The translations under genes and the position numbers were made by a program. This document shows positions 9,025-16,846 of a stretch of 64,000 bases of DNA, one piece after another. The stretch comes from JANRKF01 sp964518725. Lineage in GTDB: Bacteria; Pseudomonadota; Alphaproteobacteria; Rickettsiales; SXRF01. How positions within the stretch are numbered: position 1 is the first letter of the stretch; every line of letters begins with the position of its first letter. The notes under the pieces are model-generated. The model was not told where the DNA came from. It searched no databases and was given only the letters and a program-made list of their open reading frames with translations. The stretch covers positions 16,005 to 80,004 of the forward strand of contig CAZFKP010000008.1 in assembly GCA_964518725.1 (NCBI GenBank). The letters are read 5' to 3'.

Positions 9025-10269
9025 TCACCATCTCACTTCAAATTTTTTGCGTAAATAAATCGCAGTGGCGTTCATCAGTAATAGCAGGATCAGCAGCACC
9101 AGAATCCCCGCCGCCGTCTTCTCAGCAAACCCGGCTTCCGGGCTGCTCGCCCACAAATAGACCTGCACCGGCATCGCCGTCGCCGCGCTCGTGAACCCGG
9201 TCGGGATATCGGCGACAAAAGCCACCATGCCGATCATCAGCAGCGGCGCCGTTTCACCGATGGCGCGCGCCATGCCGAGGATGGTGCCGGTCATGATACC
9301 CGGCATAGACAGCGGCAGCGTATGGTGCCAGCACACCTGTACCGGCGACGCACCGAGAGCCAGCGCACCCTGTTTGATCGAGGGCGGGATGGATGCAAGC
9401 GCTGTGCGCGTGGCGATGATGATAACCGGGAACACCATCAGCGCCAGCGTCAATCCGCCCACCAGCGACGCCGAACGCGGCAAATGCATGACATTGATAT
9501 AGACCGCAAGCCCCAGCAGCCCATACACAATGGATGGCACCGCCGCAAGGTTGTTCACATTCACTTCAACCAGGGTGGAGAAACGGCTTTTGGGCGCAAA
9601 TTCTTCAAGATACACCGCCGACATCACCCCAATCGGAAATGCTGCCAGCAGGCAAACGATTATGGTAAAAAACGACCCGGCCATCGCACCAAGAAATCCA
9701 GCACTTTCCGGCGAACGTGAATCCGCCTTGGTAAAGAACCCGACATCAAAACTGCGGGTGAGAGCACCTTCGGAAGCAAGCACCTGCAACGCCTCGCGTT
9801 GGCCGTCGGAAACTTCCGGAGTATCCTTATCCAGCACATAATGCATCACCGCGTTCGATGCCGGAAGCGTGAAATGCCGCGTCGCACCAAGCACGGCTTC
9901 ATCTTTTGTCACCGCCTGTTTCAGAATATAGGCAGCACCGCTGCCAAGCAGCTTGAATAGTTCGCGCTGAATGGATGCATCCGCCGCCGGGAATTTCTCG
10001 ACCAGTGCCGCACGCAGCACATTGTTGAAACGCGCGGGCGACAACCCCTGCACATCTTCATCCTCTGCCAGCTCCAGAAGCGCCTTGTCCATCCGCACTT
10101 CCAATACCAGCTCGGTATGCATGAACCCCGGCAGCCCGCGCCACGTGATGCTGCCAAGCAATATGAGCAGGCACGCCACCGCAAACCCGAGCGCCAGGCG
10201 TCCGTACCATTTAAACCGCGCCTCAGCGCGGAGCCTGCGTGCATAATAGTATCCCGGCGTTCTATTCAT
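9025..10269 (-). CDS. pstA: Phosphate ABC transporter permease PstA, long-N-terminus form
   Basis: Inner-membrane subunit of the phosphate importer. The C-terminal half is a standard transporter permease domain with the ALGASPVQVCWHHTLPLSMP cytoplasmic coupling loop. The N-terminal about 180 residues carry one membrane helix and a soluble domain, as in the DUF3333-bearing PstA of alphaproteobacteria. The ATG at 10269 was chosen because it sits inside the pstC stop region after CGGGAG, giving an eight-base overlap; a TTG at 10293 is possible but weaker. It is followed directly by pstB. Confidence 0.94.
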   Translation of the reverse strand: MNRTPGYYYARRLRAEARFKWYGRLALGFAVACLLILLGSITWRGLPGFMHTELVLEVRMDKALLELAEDEDVQGLSPARFNNVLRAALVEKFPAADASIQRELFKLLGSGAAYILKQAVTKDEAVLGATRHFTLPASNAVMHYVLDKDTPEVSDGQREALQVLASEGALTRSFDVGFFTKADSRSPESAGFLGAMAGSFFTIIVCLLAAFPIGVMSAVYLEEFAPKSRFSTLVEVNVNNLAAVPSIVYGLLGLAVYINVMHLPRSASLVGGLTLALMVFPVIIIATRTALASIPPSIKQGALALGASPVQVCWHHTLPLSMPGIMTGTILGMARAIGETAPLLMIGMVAFVADIPTGFTSAATAMPVQVYLWASSPEAGFAEKTAAGILVLLILLLLMNATAIYLRKKFEVRW

Positions 10270-11224
10270 AACGCTCCCGGTATTTACGAACAATCATGAG
10301 TGCGATGATATTAAGCGCCAGCGTGACACAAAACAAAGTAAGCCCAAGCGCAAATGCAGCCAGTGTTTTCGGGCTGTCGAATTCATTATCGCCAACCAGG
10401 AGCGCCACCATCTGCACCGTCACGGTCGTCACCGATTCGAGCGGGTTAAAGGTAAAGTTCGCCGCCATGCCCGCCGCCATCACCACGATCATGGTTTCAC
10501 CCACCGCGCGCGACACGGCAAGCAGCACCGCGCCCATGATGCCAGGCAGCGCCGCCGGCAGCACCACCTGCCGGATGGTTTCCGATTTGGTCGCGCCCAT
10601 GCCATACGATGCCTCACGGAGCGCGCGCGGCACCGCGCTGATAATGTCATCCGATAGCGAAGATACAAATGGGATAATCATCACCCCCATTACCAAACCA
10701 GCAGCCAGTGCGCTCTCCGAAGCGATGGACAGGCCGATGATCGCACCGCCATCGCGCAACAGCGGCGCCACGACAATCACCGCAAAATAGCCATACACCA
10801 CCGTCGGGATTCCGGCGAGGATTTCAAGCGCGGGCTTGATCAGGTTGCGGCGCGCACGCGACAAATATTCCGACATGTAGATCGCTGAAAACAACCCGGC
10901 GGGAATTGCCACCACCATCGCCACCAGCGTGACAAGCATCGTGCCGAGGAACACAGGGATGGCGCCAAATGCGCCGCTGCTTCCCGCCTGGTCGGCACGG
11001 ATGGCCATTTGCGGACTCCATTTCGTACCGAAAATAAAATCCGTCAGCGGCACAAACGAGAAAAACCGCACCGCCTCATACAATACCGACGCAATGATAG
11101 AAAGCGTGACAAACATGGAGGTGGCGGCCGCCAGCCACAGCACAGCCATCAGCAATTTCACGCCCGGCGACCGGGATATACCCCCACGGGGTATTTTGCT
11201 TGTTTTTGCGGTACTTACCTGCAT
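10262..11224 (-). CDS. pstC: Phosphate ABC transporter permease PstC
   Basis: Second inner-membrane subunit of the phosphate importer. The 320-residue protein has a first helix near residues 25-50, a periplasmic loop, then five helices of the permease fold and the coupling loop ALREASYGMGATKSETIRQV. It leads the pstCAB run. Upstream there are only 44 bases before the end of the thioredoxin-like gene on the same strand, with no pstS, phoR or phoB. No Pho box could be identified with confidence. Confidence 0.94.
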   Translation of the reverse strand: MQVSTAKTSKIPRGGISRSPGVKLLMAVLWLAAATSMFVTLSIIASVLYEAVRFFSFVPLTDFIFGTKWSPQMAIRADQAGSSGAFGAIPVFLGTMLVTLVAMVVAIPAGLFSAIYMSEYLSRARRNLIKPALEILAGIPTVVYGYFAVIVVAPLLRDGGAIIGLSIASESALAAGLVMGVMIIPFVSSLSDDIISAVPRALREASYGMGATKSETIRQVVLPAALPGIMGAVLLAVSRAVGETMIVVMAAGMAANFTFNPLESVTTVTVQMVALLVGDNEFDSPKTLAAFALGLTLFCVTLALNIIALMIVRKYRERYE

Positions 11225-11268
11225 GGCGCTGGTGTAGCCGGCCCATGGCCAGAGTCAAGCAGAAAGGG

Positions 11269-11805
11269 TTATTTCAACCGCGCTTTGAGGAAGCCCGCCA
11301 CATCTTCCTGTTGCCAATCGAGTGGACCGTCGGCACGGGCAATCACCCTGCCCTTCGCATCAATGAACAAGGTGCCGGGAAGCCCCTTCAGGCCGGCAGC
11401 GGTGGCGGCCTTATTGGTTGGGTCGAGGTAGGCTGGCAAACGCACAATCTTATGATTCTTATAGAACTTTTGAACCTTGGTGAGGTTCTTGCCATCGAGC
11501 GCCACCGGTACAATCTGGAGTTTTTCGCCAAAAATTTCCTGGGCATCATCCACCTGCGGCAGCTCATCCACACACGGCACGCACCAGGTTGCCCAGAAAT
11601 GCAGCGCCGTGAGCTTATGCTTACTGGCATCAAGCGTGCGGGATTCGCCTTTTTCGTCCAGATAGTGAATCACCGGGGCTTTGACAGCCTCGACACGCAC
11701 CAGCGGCACCGTTTCCTGTTCGCTGGCCTGCGCCGTAAGAATCACAAAAAATACAAGGCAAACACTTGCCAACAACATAGTGAAAGAGTTATGAATGAAT
11801 CGCAT
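11269..11805 (-). CDS. Secreted/membrane-anchored thioredoxin-like protein (TlpA/ResA family)
   Basis: A periplasmic thiol-disulfide oxidoreductase. An N-terminal signal or anchor (residues about 8-28, FTMLLASVCLVFFVILTAQA) is followed by a thioredoxin fold with the redox motif WATWCVPC, the cis-Pro segment GLKGLPGTLFID, and a TlpA-like helix insertion. Family members reduce apocytochrome c or copper-site cysteines; the exact partner here is unknown. The ATG at 11805 was chosen because GAAGG precedes it and it gives a proper signal peptide. It is divergent from argH with 14 bases between the starts. Confidence 0.88.
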   Translation of the reverse strand: MRFIHNSFTMLLASVCLVFFVILTAQASEQETVPLVRVEAVKAPVIHYLDEKGESRTLDASKHKLTALHFWATWCVPCVDELPQVDDAQEIFGEKLQIVPVALDGKNLTKVQKFYKNHKIVRLPAYLDPTNKAATAAGLKGLPGTLFIDAKGRVIARADGPLDWQQEDVAGFLKARLK

Positions 11806-11819
11806 ACAAAGGCCTTCAT

Positions 11820-13253
11820 ATGACAAAAAAACCGGTGAAACCCAACAAGAAACCAGCAGCTAATACCCCAGCAGCCAACCCCATGTGGGGCGGCGCGTTC
11901 AGTATCGCGCCTGCAGAGTTGCTGGCGCAGATTAATACATCCATCAGTTTTGACAAGGAACTTTACCGGCAGGATATTGCCGGCTCAATTGCCCATGCCG
12001 AAATGTTGGCCAAACAGAAGATCATCAGCGAAAAAGATGCGAAGGCGATCATCGCCGGGCTGAACGCAATCTTGAAAGATATCGAGGCCGGGAAATTTGA
12101 ATTCAAGGAAGCGCTCGAAGATATTCATATGAATATCGAAGCGGCGCTTGCCACGCGCATCGGCGACGCGGCGGGGCGGTTGCACACGGCACGCTCGCGC
12201 AACGATCAGGTGGCCACCGATTTCCGGCTCTATGTCCGTGATGCGCTCGATGCGCTTGCCGCCGAATTGAAACAGCTGCAAGACGCGCTCGTCAGGCGCG
12301 CTGCTGAACATGCGGCGAGCATTATGCCTGGTTTCACCCACCTGCAAACCGCGCAGCCGGTGACGCTCGGCCACCACCTGCTTGCTTACGTCGAGATGTT
12401 TGGCCGCGATGCGAGCCGGGTTGCCGATGCGCGGGCGCGGATGAACGAATGCCCGCTAGGCGCGGCGGCGCTCGCTGGAACCTCCTTCCCGATCGACCGG
12501 CAGGCCACCGCCAAGGCGCTTGGGTTTGCCCGGCCGACCACCAACTCGCTCGACAGTGTTTCCGACCGCGATTTCACCCTCGAATATCTGTCAGTCGCCA
12601 GTATCTGCGCGGTGCACCTATCGCGCCTCGCCGAAGAAATGATCAACTGGTCGAGCGCGCAATTCGGCTTCCTCACATTCTCCGACGCGTTCTCTACCGG
12701 CAGTTCCATCATGCCACAGAAGCGCAACCCCGATGCCGCCGAACTGGTACGCGGCAAATCCGGGCGCGTGTTCGGCCACCTGATGGCACAGCTCGCCACC
12801 ATGAAAGCGCTGCCGCTCGCCTACAACAAAGACATGCAGGAAGATAAAGAGGCATTCTTTGATGCGGCGAAAACCATCCAGCTCTGCGTGGCCGCCATGC
12901 GCGGCATGGTGCTCGATGCGACGTTTAACACCAAGGCCATGCACGCTGCCGCCAGCAGCGGCTATTCCACCGCCACCGACCTTGCCGACTGGCTGGTGCA
13001 AAACCTGGACATGCCGTTTCGGAGTGCCCACCACGTCACGGCGCGGGTGGTGAAACTTGCCAGTAAAAAAAAGAAACCACTGGAGACGCTGTCACTCAAG
13101 GAACTGCAAAGCGTCGAGCCACGGATTAGTAAGGAAGCGCTCGCCGTGCTTTCGGTCGAAGCCTCGGTCGCAAGCCGTAAAAGCTATGGCGGCACCGCGC
13201 CGGCCAACGTGAAAAAAATGGTCGCCGATGCGAAGAAACGGTTTGGCGTATGA
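11820..13253 (+). CDS. argH: Argininosuccinate lyase
   Basis: Last step of arginine synthesis: splits argininosuccinate into arginine and fumarate. The signature GSSIMPQKRNPDAAE, with the catalytic flexible-loop Ser, is intact, along with the HTARSRNDQVATDFRL and TAQPVTLGHHLL regions. The 477-residue length is normal, with a Lys/Pro/Ala-rich N-terminal tail of about 20 residues beyond the usual start. Its stop overlaps the next gene as ATGA, opening the argH - small lipoprotein - lysA order common in proteobacteria. Confidence 0.97.
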   Translation: MTKKPVKPNKKPAANTPAANPMWGGAFSIAPAELLAQINTSISFDKELYRQDIAGSIAHAEMLAKQKIISEKDAKAIIAGLNAILKDIEAGKFEFKEALEDIHMNIEAALATRIGDAAGRLHTARSRNDQVATDFRLYVRDALDALAAELKQLQDALVRRAAEHAASIMPGFTHLQTAQPVTLGHHLLAYVEMFGRDASRVADARARMNECPLGAAALAGTSFPIDRQATAKALGFARPTTNSLDSVSDRDFTLEYLSVASICAVHLSRLAEEMINWSSAQFGFLTFSDAFSTGSSIMPQKRNPDAAELVRGKSGRVFGHLMAQLATMKALPLAYNKDMQEDKEAFFDAAKTIQLCVAAMRGMVLDATFNTKAMHAAASSGYSTATDLADWLVQNLDMPFRSAHHVTARVVKLASKKKKPLETLSLKELQSVEPRISKEALAVLSVEASVASRKSYGGTAPANVKKMVADAKKRFGV

Positions 13254-13531
13254 GTGTCATCGCGAGCAAAGCGCAGCGATCCATCTTTCTTAAGCTGGAT
13301 TGCCGCGTTGCTGCGCTCCTCACAATGACATCACTTATACTCCTGAGCGCCTGCGCTCATAAGGCGGATTTGAGATCCCCATCCCAGATCGCTAAGGAAG
13401 ACGCGCAGGCAAAAGAGAAAGCCGCACGCGATGCCCAGCGCACCGAACGCCGCGCCAAGAAAGATGCCGAACGCGCCGCCGAGCTGGAAAAGCACTCGGT
13501 TGAGGTGAGTGTGCCGGAAGGAACAAAATAA
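13250..13531 (+). CDS. Small lipoprotein between argH and lysA (LptM-like)
   Basis: A 93-residue lipoprotein with lipobox LLSAC at residues 31-35. The mature part begins CAHKADLRSP, followed by a highly charged Lys/Glu/Ala helix. In gammaproteobacteria the small lipoprotein next to lysA is LptM (YifL), which helps assemble the LptD outer-membrane LPS translocon; position and the CxxKxxLR-like start fit, but similarity is short. Oddly, the first about 25 residues, including the start codon and most of the basic signal-peptide n-region, are encoded by a palindromic repeat (13255-13330). A second ATG at 13325 would give a signal peptide too short to work well. Confidence 0.7.
   Translation: MSVIASKAQRSIFLKLDCRVAALLTMTSLILLSACAHKADLRSPSQIAKEDAQAKEKAARDAQRTERRAKKDAERAAELEKHSVEVSVPEGTK
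13255..13330. repeat. TGTCAT...ATGACA palindromic interspersed repeat, copy 1
   Basis: A 76-base imperfect palindrome. The outer arms TGTCATCGCGAGCAAAGCG and CTGCGCTCCTCACAATGACA pair with a few mismatches, and inner arms GCGATCCA / TGGATTGC also pair. A related copy lies at 44590-44688. This copy is inside the reading frame of the small lipoprotein and supplies its N-terminus. Confidence 0.85.
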
Positions 13532-14781
13532 TGGATCATTTTGAGTATCAATCCGGCACCTATCATGCCGAAAATGTTGCGCTGGAGTCGCTCGCAACAA
13601 GCGTCGGCACGCCGTTTTACTGCTATTCCACCGCCACCCTCACCCGTCATTACCAGGTATTTTCCGGACATTTTCCCGGCGCGAAAATCTGTTTCGCGGT
13701 GAAGGCGAATGGCAACATCGCCGTGCTCGCAACGCTCGCTAAACTCGGCTGCGGCGCCGATGTGGTGTCCGAGGGTGAAATACGCCTTGCGCTCGCTGCG
13801 GGCATCGCGCCATCCGACATCGTCTTTTCCGGTGTCGGAAAGACAGCCGATGAAATGACATTCGCGCTGGAAAAAAATATTTTCCAGTTCAACATCGAAT
13901 CCGAACCGGAACTTGAACTGCTGAACCGCGTTGCCATGGCACTCGGAAAACAAGCGCCCATCGCCGTGCGTGTCAACCCGGACGTCGATCCCAAAACCCA
14001 TGCCAAAATATCCACCGGCCAGAAAGCCAGCAAGTTCGGCGTCGCCATGTCGCAAGCGCTCGATGTTTACAAAAAAGCCGCGGCGATGAGCGGCATCCGC
14101 GTGCAGTCCGTGTCGGTGCATATCGGCTCGCAGCTCACGCATCTGGAGCCGTTCCGGCAGGCCTTCGCCCGCGTGCGGGCGTTTGTCGAAGAACTGCGGA
14201 GCAACGGAATCAGCATTTCCCATGTTGACCTCGGCGGCGGCCTCGGTATTCCCTACGGCAAAGAGGCGCCGCCCCTGCCCGATGCCTATGCCGACATTGT
14301 GAACGCGGAAATGCAAGGGCTTGGCTGCTCGCTGATATTCGAGCCGGGGCGTGTGCTGGTCGGCAATGCCGGCGTGCTCGTCACCAAGGTGCTCTACGTC
14401 AAACGCAGCGAAGGAAAGACATTCGTCATTGTCGATGCGGCAATGAATGATTTAATCCGCCCGACACTCTACGAAGCCTTCCACGAAATCGTGCCGGTGA
14501 CGCCGCGCCCCGAAGCAGCAACCGAGCTGGTGGACGTGGTGGGACCAGTCTGTGAAACCGGCGACATCTTCGCCGAAGACCGGCTGATGAAGGTTCCAAC
14601 CCCGGGCGATCTGTTGGTACTGCGTTCGGCGGGAGCTTACGGCGCAGTCATGGCCGGCACCTACAACGCCCGGCTGCTGGTGCCGGAAGTGCTGGTCAAC
14701 GGCAGCCAGTACGCCGTGGTGCGCCCACGTCCAACGTACGATGCAATGCTCGCGCAGGGCACCTTGCCGGCCTGGCTTTAG
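13531..14781 (+). CDS. lysA: Diaminopimelate decarboxylase
   Basis: Final step of lysine synthesis: PLP-dependent decarboxylation of meso-diaminopimelate. The PLP lysine is Lys58 in ICFAVKANGN. The glycine-rich phosphate loop HVDLGGGLGIPY and the catalytic cysteine segment GPVCETGDIFAEDR are present. The 416-residue length is normal. It overlaps the end of the small lipoprotein gene by one base and the convergent outer-membrane-protein gene by four bases. dapF, for the preceding step, lies elsewhere in the window at 59327-60214. Confidence 0.97.
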   Translation: MDHFEYQSGTYHAENVALESLATSVGTPFYCYSTATLTRHYQVFSGHFPGAKICFAVKANGNIAVLATLAKLGCGADVVSEGEIRLALAAGIAPSDIVFSGVGKTADEMTFALEKNIFQFNIESEPELELLNRVAMALGKQAPIAVRVNPDVDPKTHAKISTGQKASKFGVAMSQALDVYKKAAAMSGIRVQSVSVHIGSQLTHLEPFRQAFARVRAFVEELRSNGISISHVDLGGGLGIPYGKEAPPLPDAYADIVNAEMQGLGCSLIFEPGRVLVGNAGVLVTKVLYVKRSEGKTFVIVDAAMNDLIRPTLYEAFHEIVPVTPRPEAATELVDVVGPVCETGDIFAEDRLMKVPTPGDLLVLRSAGAYGAVMAGTYNARLLVPEVLVNGSQYAVVRPRPTYDAMLAQGTLPAWL

Positions 14782-15497
14782 AAAACCGATTTAATAAAAA
14801 ACTTGAACATGCCATTGGGTGCTTCAGGCGTGAGGCCTACGAGATACCCTGTTTCAAGCGACACACTCTCAGTGATGTCGAACGAAACAACTGACCCCAT
14901 CTGATGGCTTTGCGATGAAAGGCCGCGCTGCCGGTTCAACCGCCCGAGATCGCCATGCCATTCCGCGCCAAGCTCAATTCCGGGATAGATGCGCCCCGTG
15001 GTCTTCCATGCCAAATTGACGGCTACACTCGACTGCCGCGACGCCCCAATGTCACGATCGAGCGAAGCATTCGCGGTATGCTGTAAACCTTTATATTCAA
15101 ATCTTCCAAGCCATTGCACATCAAACACATCGGCATCACCCGGGTTATCTGCTCTGACATAGACAAGTTTCATCGCACCATCGAAACCGTCGTCATCTGC
15201 CTCAAAGAACTGGAGCCGATGCTCCCATTCCGTAAAGGTAAAGTCGTTCTTTTCTCCATCAGGCTTTACCCAGCGCCCAACAATACGCACCGCATACCAA
15301 TCATTAATCCCATACTCAATCAGGTGTTGCTGCCGTATACGCTGGTTGATGGCCGCCGCACCATCATGTTCGATACTGAAGCGCGCTTCCGCACGCCACT
15401 CGTCGGCATTAACGGCAGGAGAAGAGACATTCTTGGTCGCATGGGCGTTGCATGAAACAAAACCCAGCAGAAAAGACAGCAGAATACGTTTGAACAT
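14778..15497 (-). CDS. Putative outer-membrane beta-barrel protein
   Basis: Family not recognised. A signal peptide (MFKRILLSFLLGFVSCNAHA) is followed by about 220 residues of alternating amphipathic strands with aromatic girdles, ending in FKFFIKSVF. A C-terminal phenylalanine after alternating hydrophobics is the classic recognition signal for the BAM complex. Conserved-looking pieces include WRAEARFSIEHDGAAAINQ and YPGIELGAEWHGDLG. It may be a small barrel of about 10-12 strands; the substrate or role is unknown. It stands alone on the minus strand and is convergent with lysA. Confidence 0.6.
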   Translation of the reverse strand: MFKRILLSFLLGFVSCNAHATKNVSSPAVNADEWRAEARFSIEHDGAAAINQRIRQQHLIEYGINDWYAVRIVGRWVKPDGEKNDFTFTEWEHRLQFFEADDDGFDGAMKLVYVRADNPGDADVFDVQWLGRFEYKGLQHTANASLDRDIGASRQSSVAVNLAWKTTGRIYPGIELGAEWHGDLGRLNRQRGLSSQSHQMGSVVSFDITESVSLETGYLVGLTPEAPNGMFKFFIKSVF

Positions 15498-15647
15498 GGG
15501 TGTAATCTAGTGCCATGCATGGTGGTTTCAATCCCCCCATGAATTATGACAGCTCCGTGACAACATGCCGCGCCGCAACATAGACTCAGAGCTGGTTTCA
15601 TAGACATTCCGCTTGCGGAACGATTGCAGACATGGTACGATGAAGAC

Positions 15648-16022
15648 ATGCCAAGGATTGTTGTAACAGTAGTGTTGCTGCTGATTTCAGGCCTTGCTAA
15701 CGACGCAGCAGCACAGGACGGCCTGAAGGATCCTTCCGGAACGAAGAAGGCAGAGAAGGTCAACGCATACCTTGATTCCATCGGCATCAACCACCCGCGC
15801 ATCCAGGCATTCACCAGCAGCGTCAGCCAGCGTATGGAAGGGCGATATCTGCGCCTGGGTGAAGAACGGTTCGAGCAAGGCCGCATCGTGCTGCACTACA
15901 AGATGGAGCCGAAAATCAGCACCCGCCAGCTGGAGCTGAAATTCCAGCCCGCCGGCACCCCCAATACCGAGATGATCGCCACCCGGCGCAGCATCATGGT
16001 ACAGTATAAATACAGCTTCTAA
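15648..16022 (+). CDS. Small secreted protein of unknown function
   Basis: 124 residues with a signal peptide (MPRIVVTVVLLLISGLANDAAA). The mature domain is basic and ends in MVQYKYSF. The C-terminal phenylalanine and alternating pattern resemble the last strand of an outer-membrane protein, but it is too short to form a barrel alone. It may be a periplasmic or oligomeric envelope protein. The start at 15648 was preferred over 15624 because it begins the signal peptide cleanly. A TTCCGC-TT-GCGGAA inverted repeat at 15607-15620 lies just upstream. Confidence 0.5.
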   Translation: MPRIVVTVVLLLISGLANDAAAQDGLKDPSGTKKAEKVNAYLDSIGINHPRIQAFTSSVSQRMEGRYLRLGEERFEQGRIVLHYKMEPKISTRQLELKFQPAGTPNTEMIATRRSIMVQYKYSF

Positions 16023-16843
16023 TAAAACCCGCCAGTTACATAGGTAGGCCGCAGGCCAAGCTGCATGCACATTTCCTGCACCTCGCGTTCCTGCTTGTGT
16101 TTCAGGATGCCGCCAGTCACGAGCAAGGTGTCGATGCCGTAATTCTGCCCACCGGGGATGTCGGTTTCCAGACTATCCCCCACCGCGAGGATGCGGCTCT
16201 TCGCAACCTCCTGCCCGCGCAGGCAGAAATCATAAATCTCGCTATAGGGCTTGCCGAACCAGGTCACCGCCCCGCCCATCTGTTCATAATGCCGCCCGAT
16301 AATCCCGGCGCAAGGGTGCCGCTCGCCGGTGATTTTCACTACTTCAAGGTCGGGGTTCAGGCACAGCATCGGAAGGCCGATACTGCGCGCCGCCCGCAGC
16401 AGCATCGAAAAATCCTCGGTCGTTTGCTCTTCGCTGCCAAAACCAACATTGAGCACGAAATCCGCCTGCTTCACATCGTCCACCCGCGCAAAATCCAGCC
16501 CGTCGAGCACATCGGCATCCTTGCCGGGGCCGATATAGTAATAGCGCTTGCCCCACGGCGCCTTGCCTGCCGCCAGCCATTGATAGCCAACTTCGCCGGA
16601 CGATACGGCATCGACATAATCCCCTTCGGCAATGCCAAAACCGGACAGCACCGCCTTTACCCGGTGGGCGCGGCGCGGCGCGTTGGAAATGAAAATGATT
16701 GTTTTGCCTGCTTCTTTCAGTGCCATGAGCGCCTCTCCCACACCGGGGTAAAGATGGCTGCCATCATGGATCACGCCCCAAAGATCAAGCAGGAAGAGGT
16801 CATAGTTTGGAATCAGGGAATCGATGTTTTGAATGGATTGCAT
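16019..16843 (-). CDS. HAD-superfamily class IIA hydrolase (TIGR01459-like)
   Basis: A cytoplasmic phosphatase-type protein. The first HAD motif is FLLDLWGVIHDG, with Asp nucleophile and DxWG in place of DxDG as in this subfamily. IIFISNAPRRAHRV is the second motif, and FGKPYSEIYDF and ILAVGDSLETDIPGG are the later lysine and acidic motifs. The 274-residue length fits. The substrate is unknown; class IIA relatives act on nucleotides, sugars or glycerol phosphates. It is third in a run with the giant multidomain gene and lysS, starting three bases after the lysS stop. Confidence 0.85.
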   Translation of the reverse strand: MQSIQNIDSLIPNYDLFLLDLWGVIHDGSHLYPGVGEALMALKEAGKTIIFISNAPRRAHRVKAVLSGFGIAEGDYVDAVSSGEVGYQWLAAGKAPWGKRYYYIGPGKDADVLDGLDFARVDDVKQADFVLNVGFGSEEQTTEDFSMLLRAARSIGLPMLCLNPDLEVVKITGERHPCAGIIGRHYEQMGGAVTWFGKPYSEIYDFCLRGQEVAKSRILAVGDSLETDIPGGQNYGIDTLLVTGGILKHKQEREVQEMCMQLGLRPTYVTGGFY

Positions 16844-16846
16844 GGA

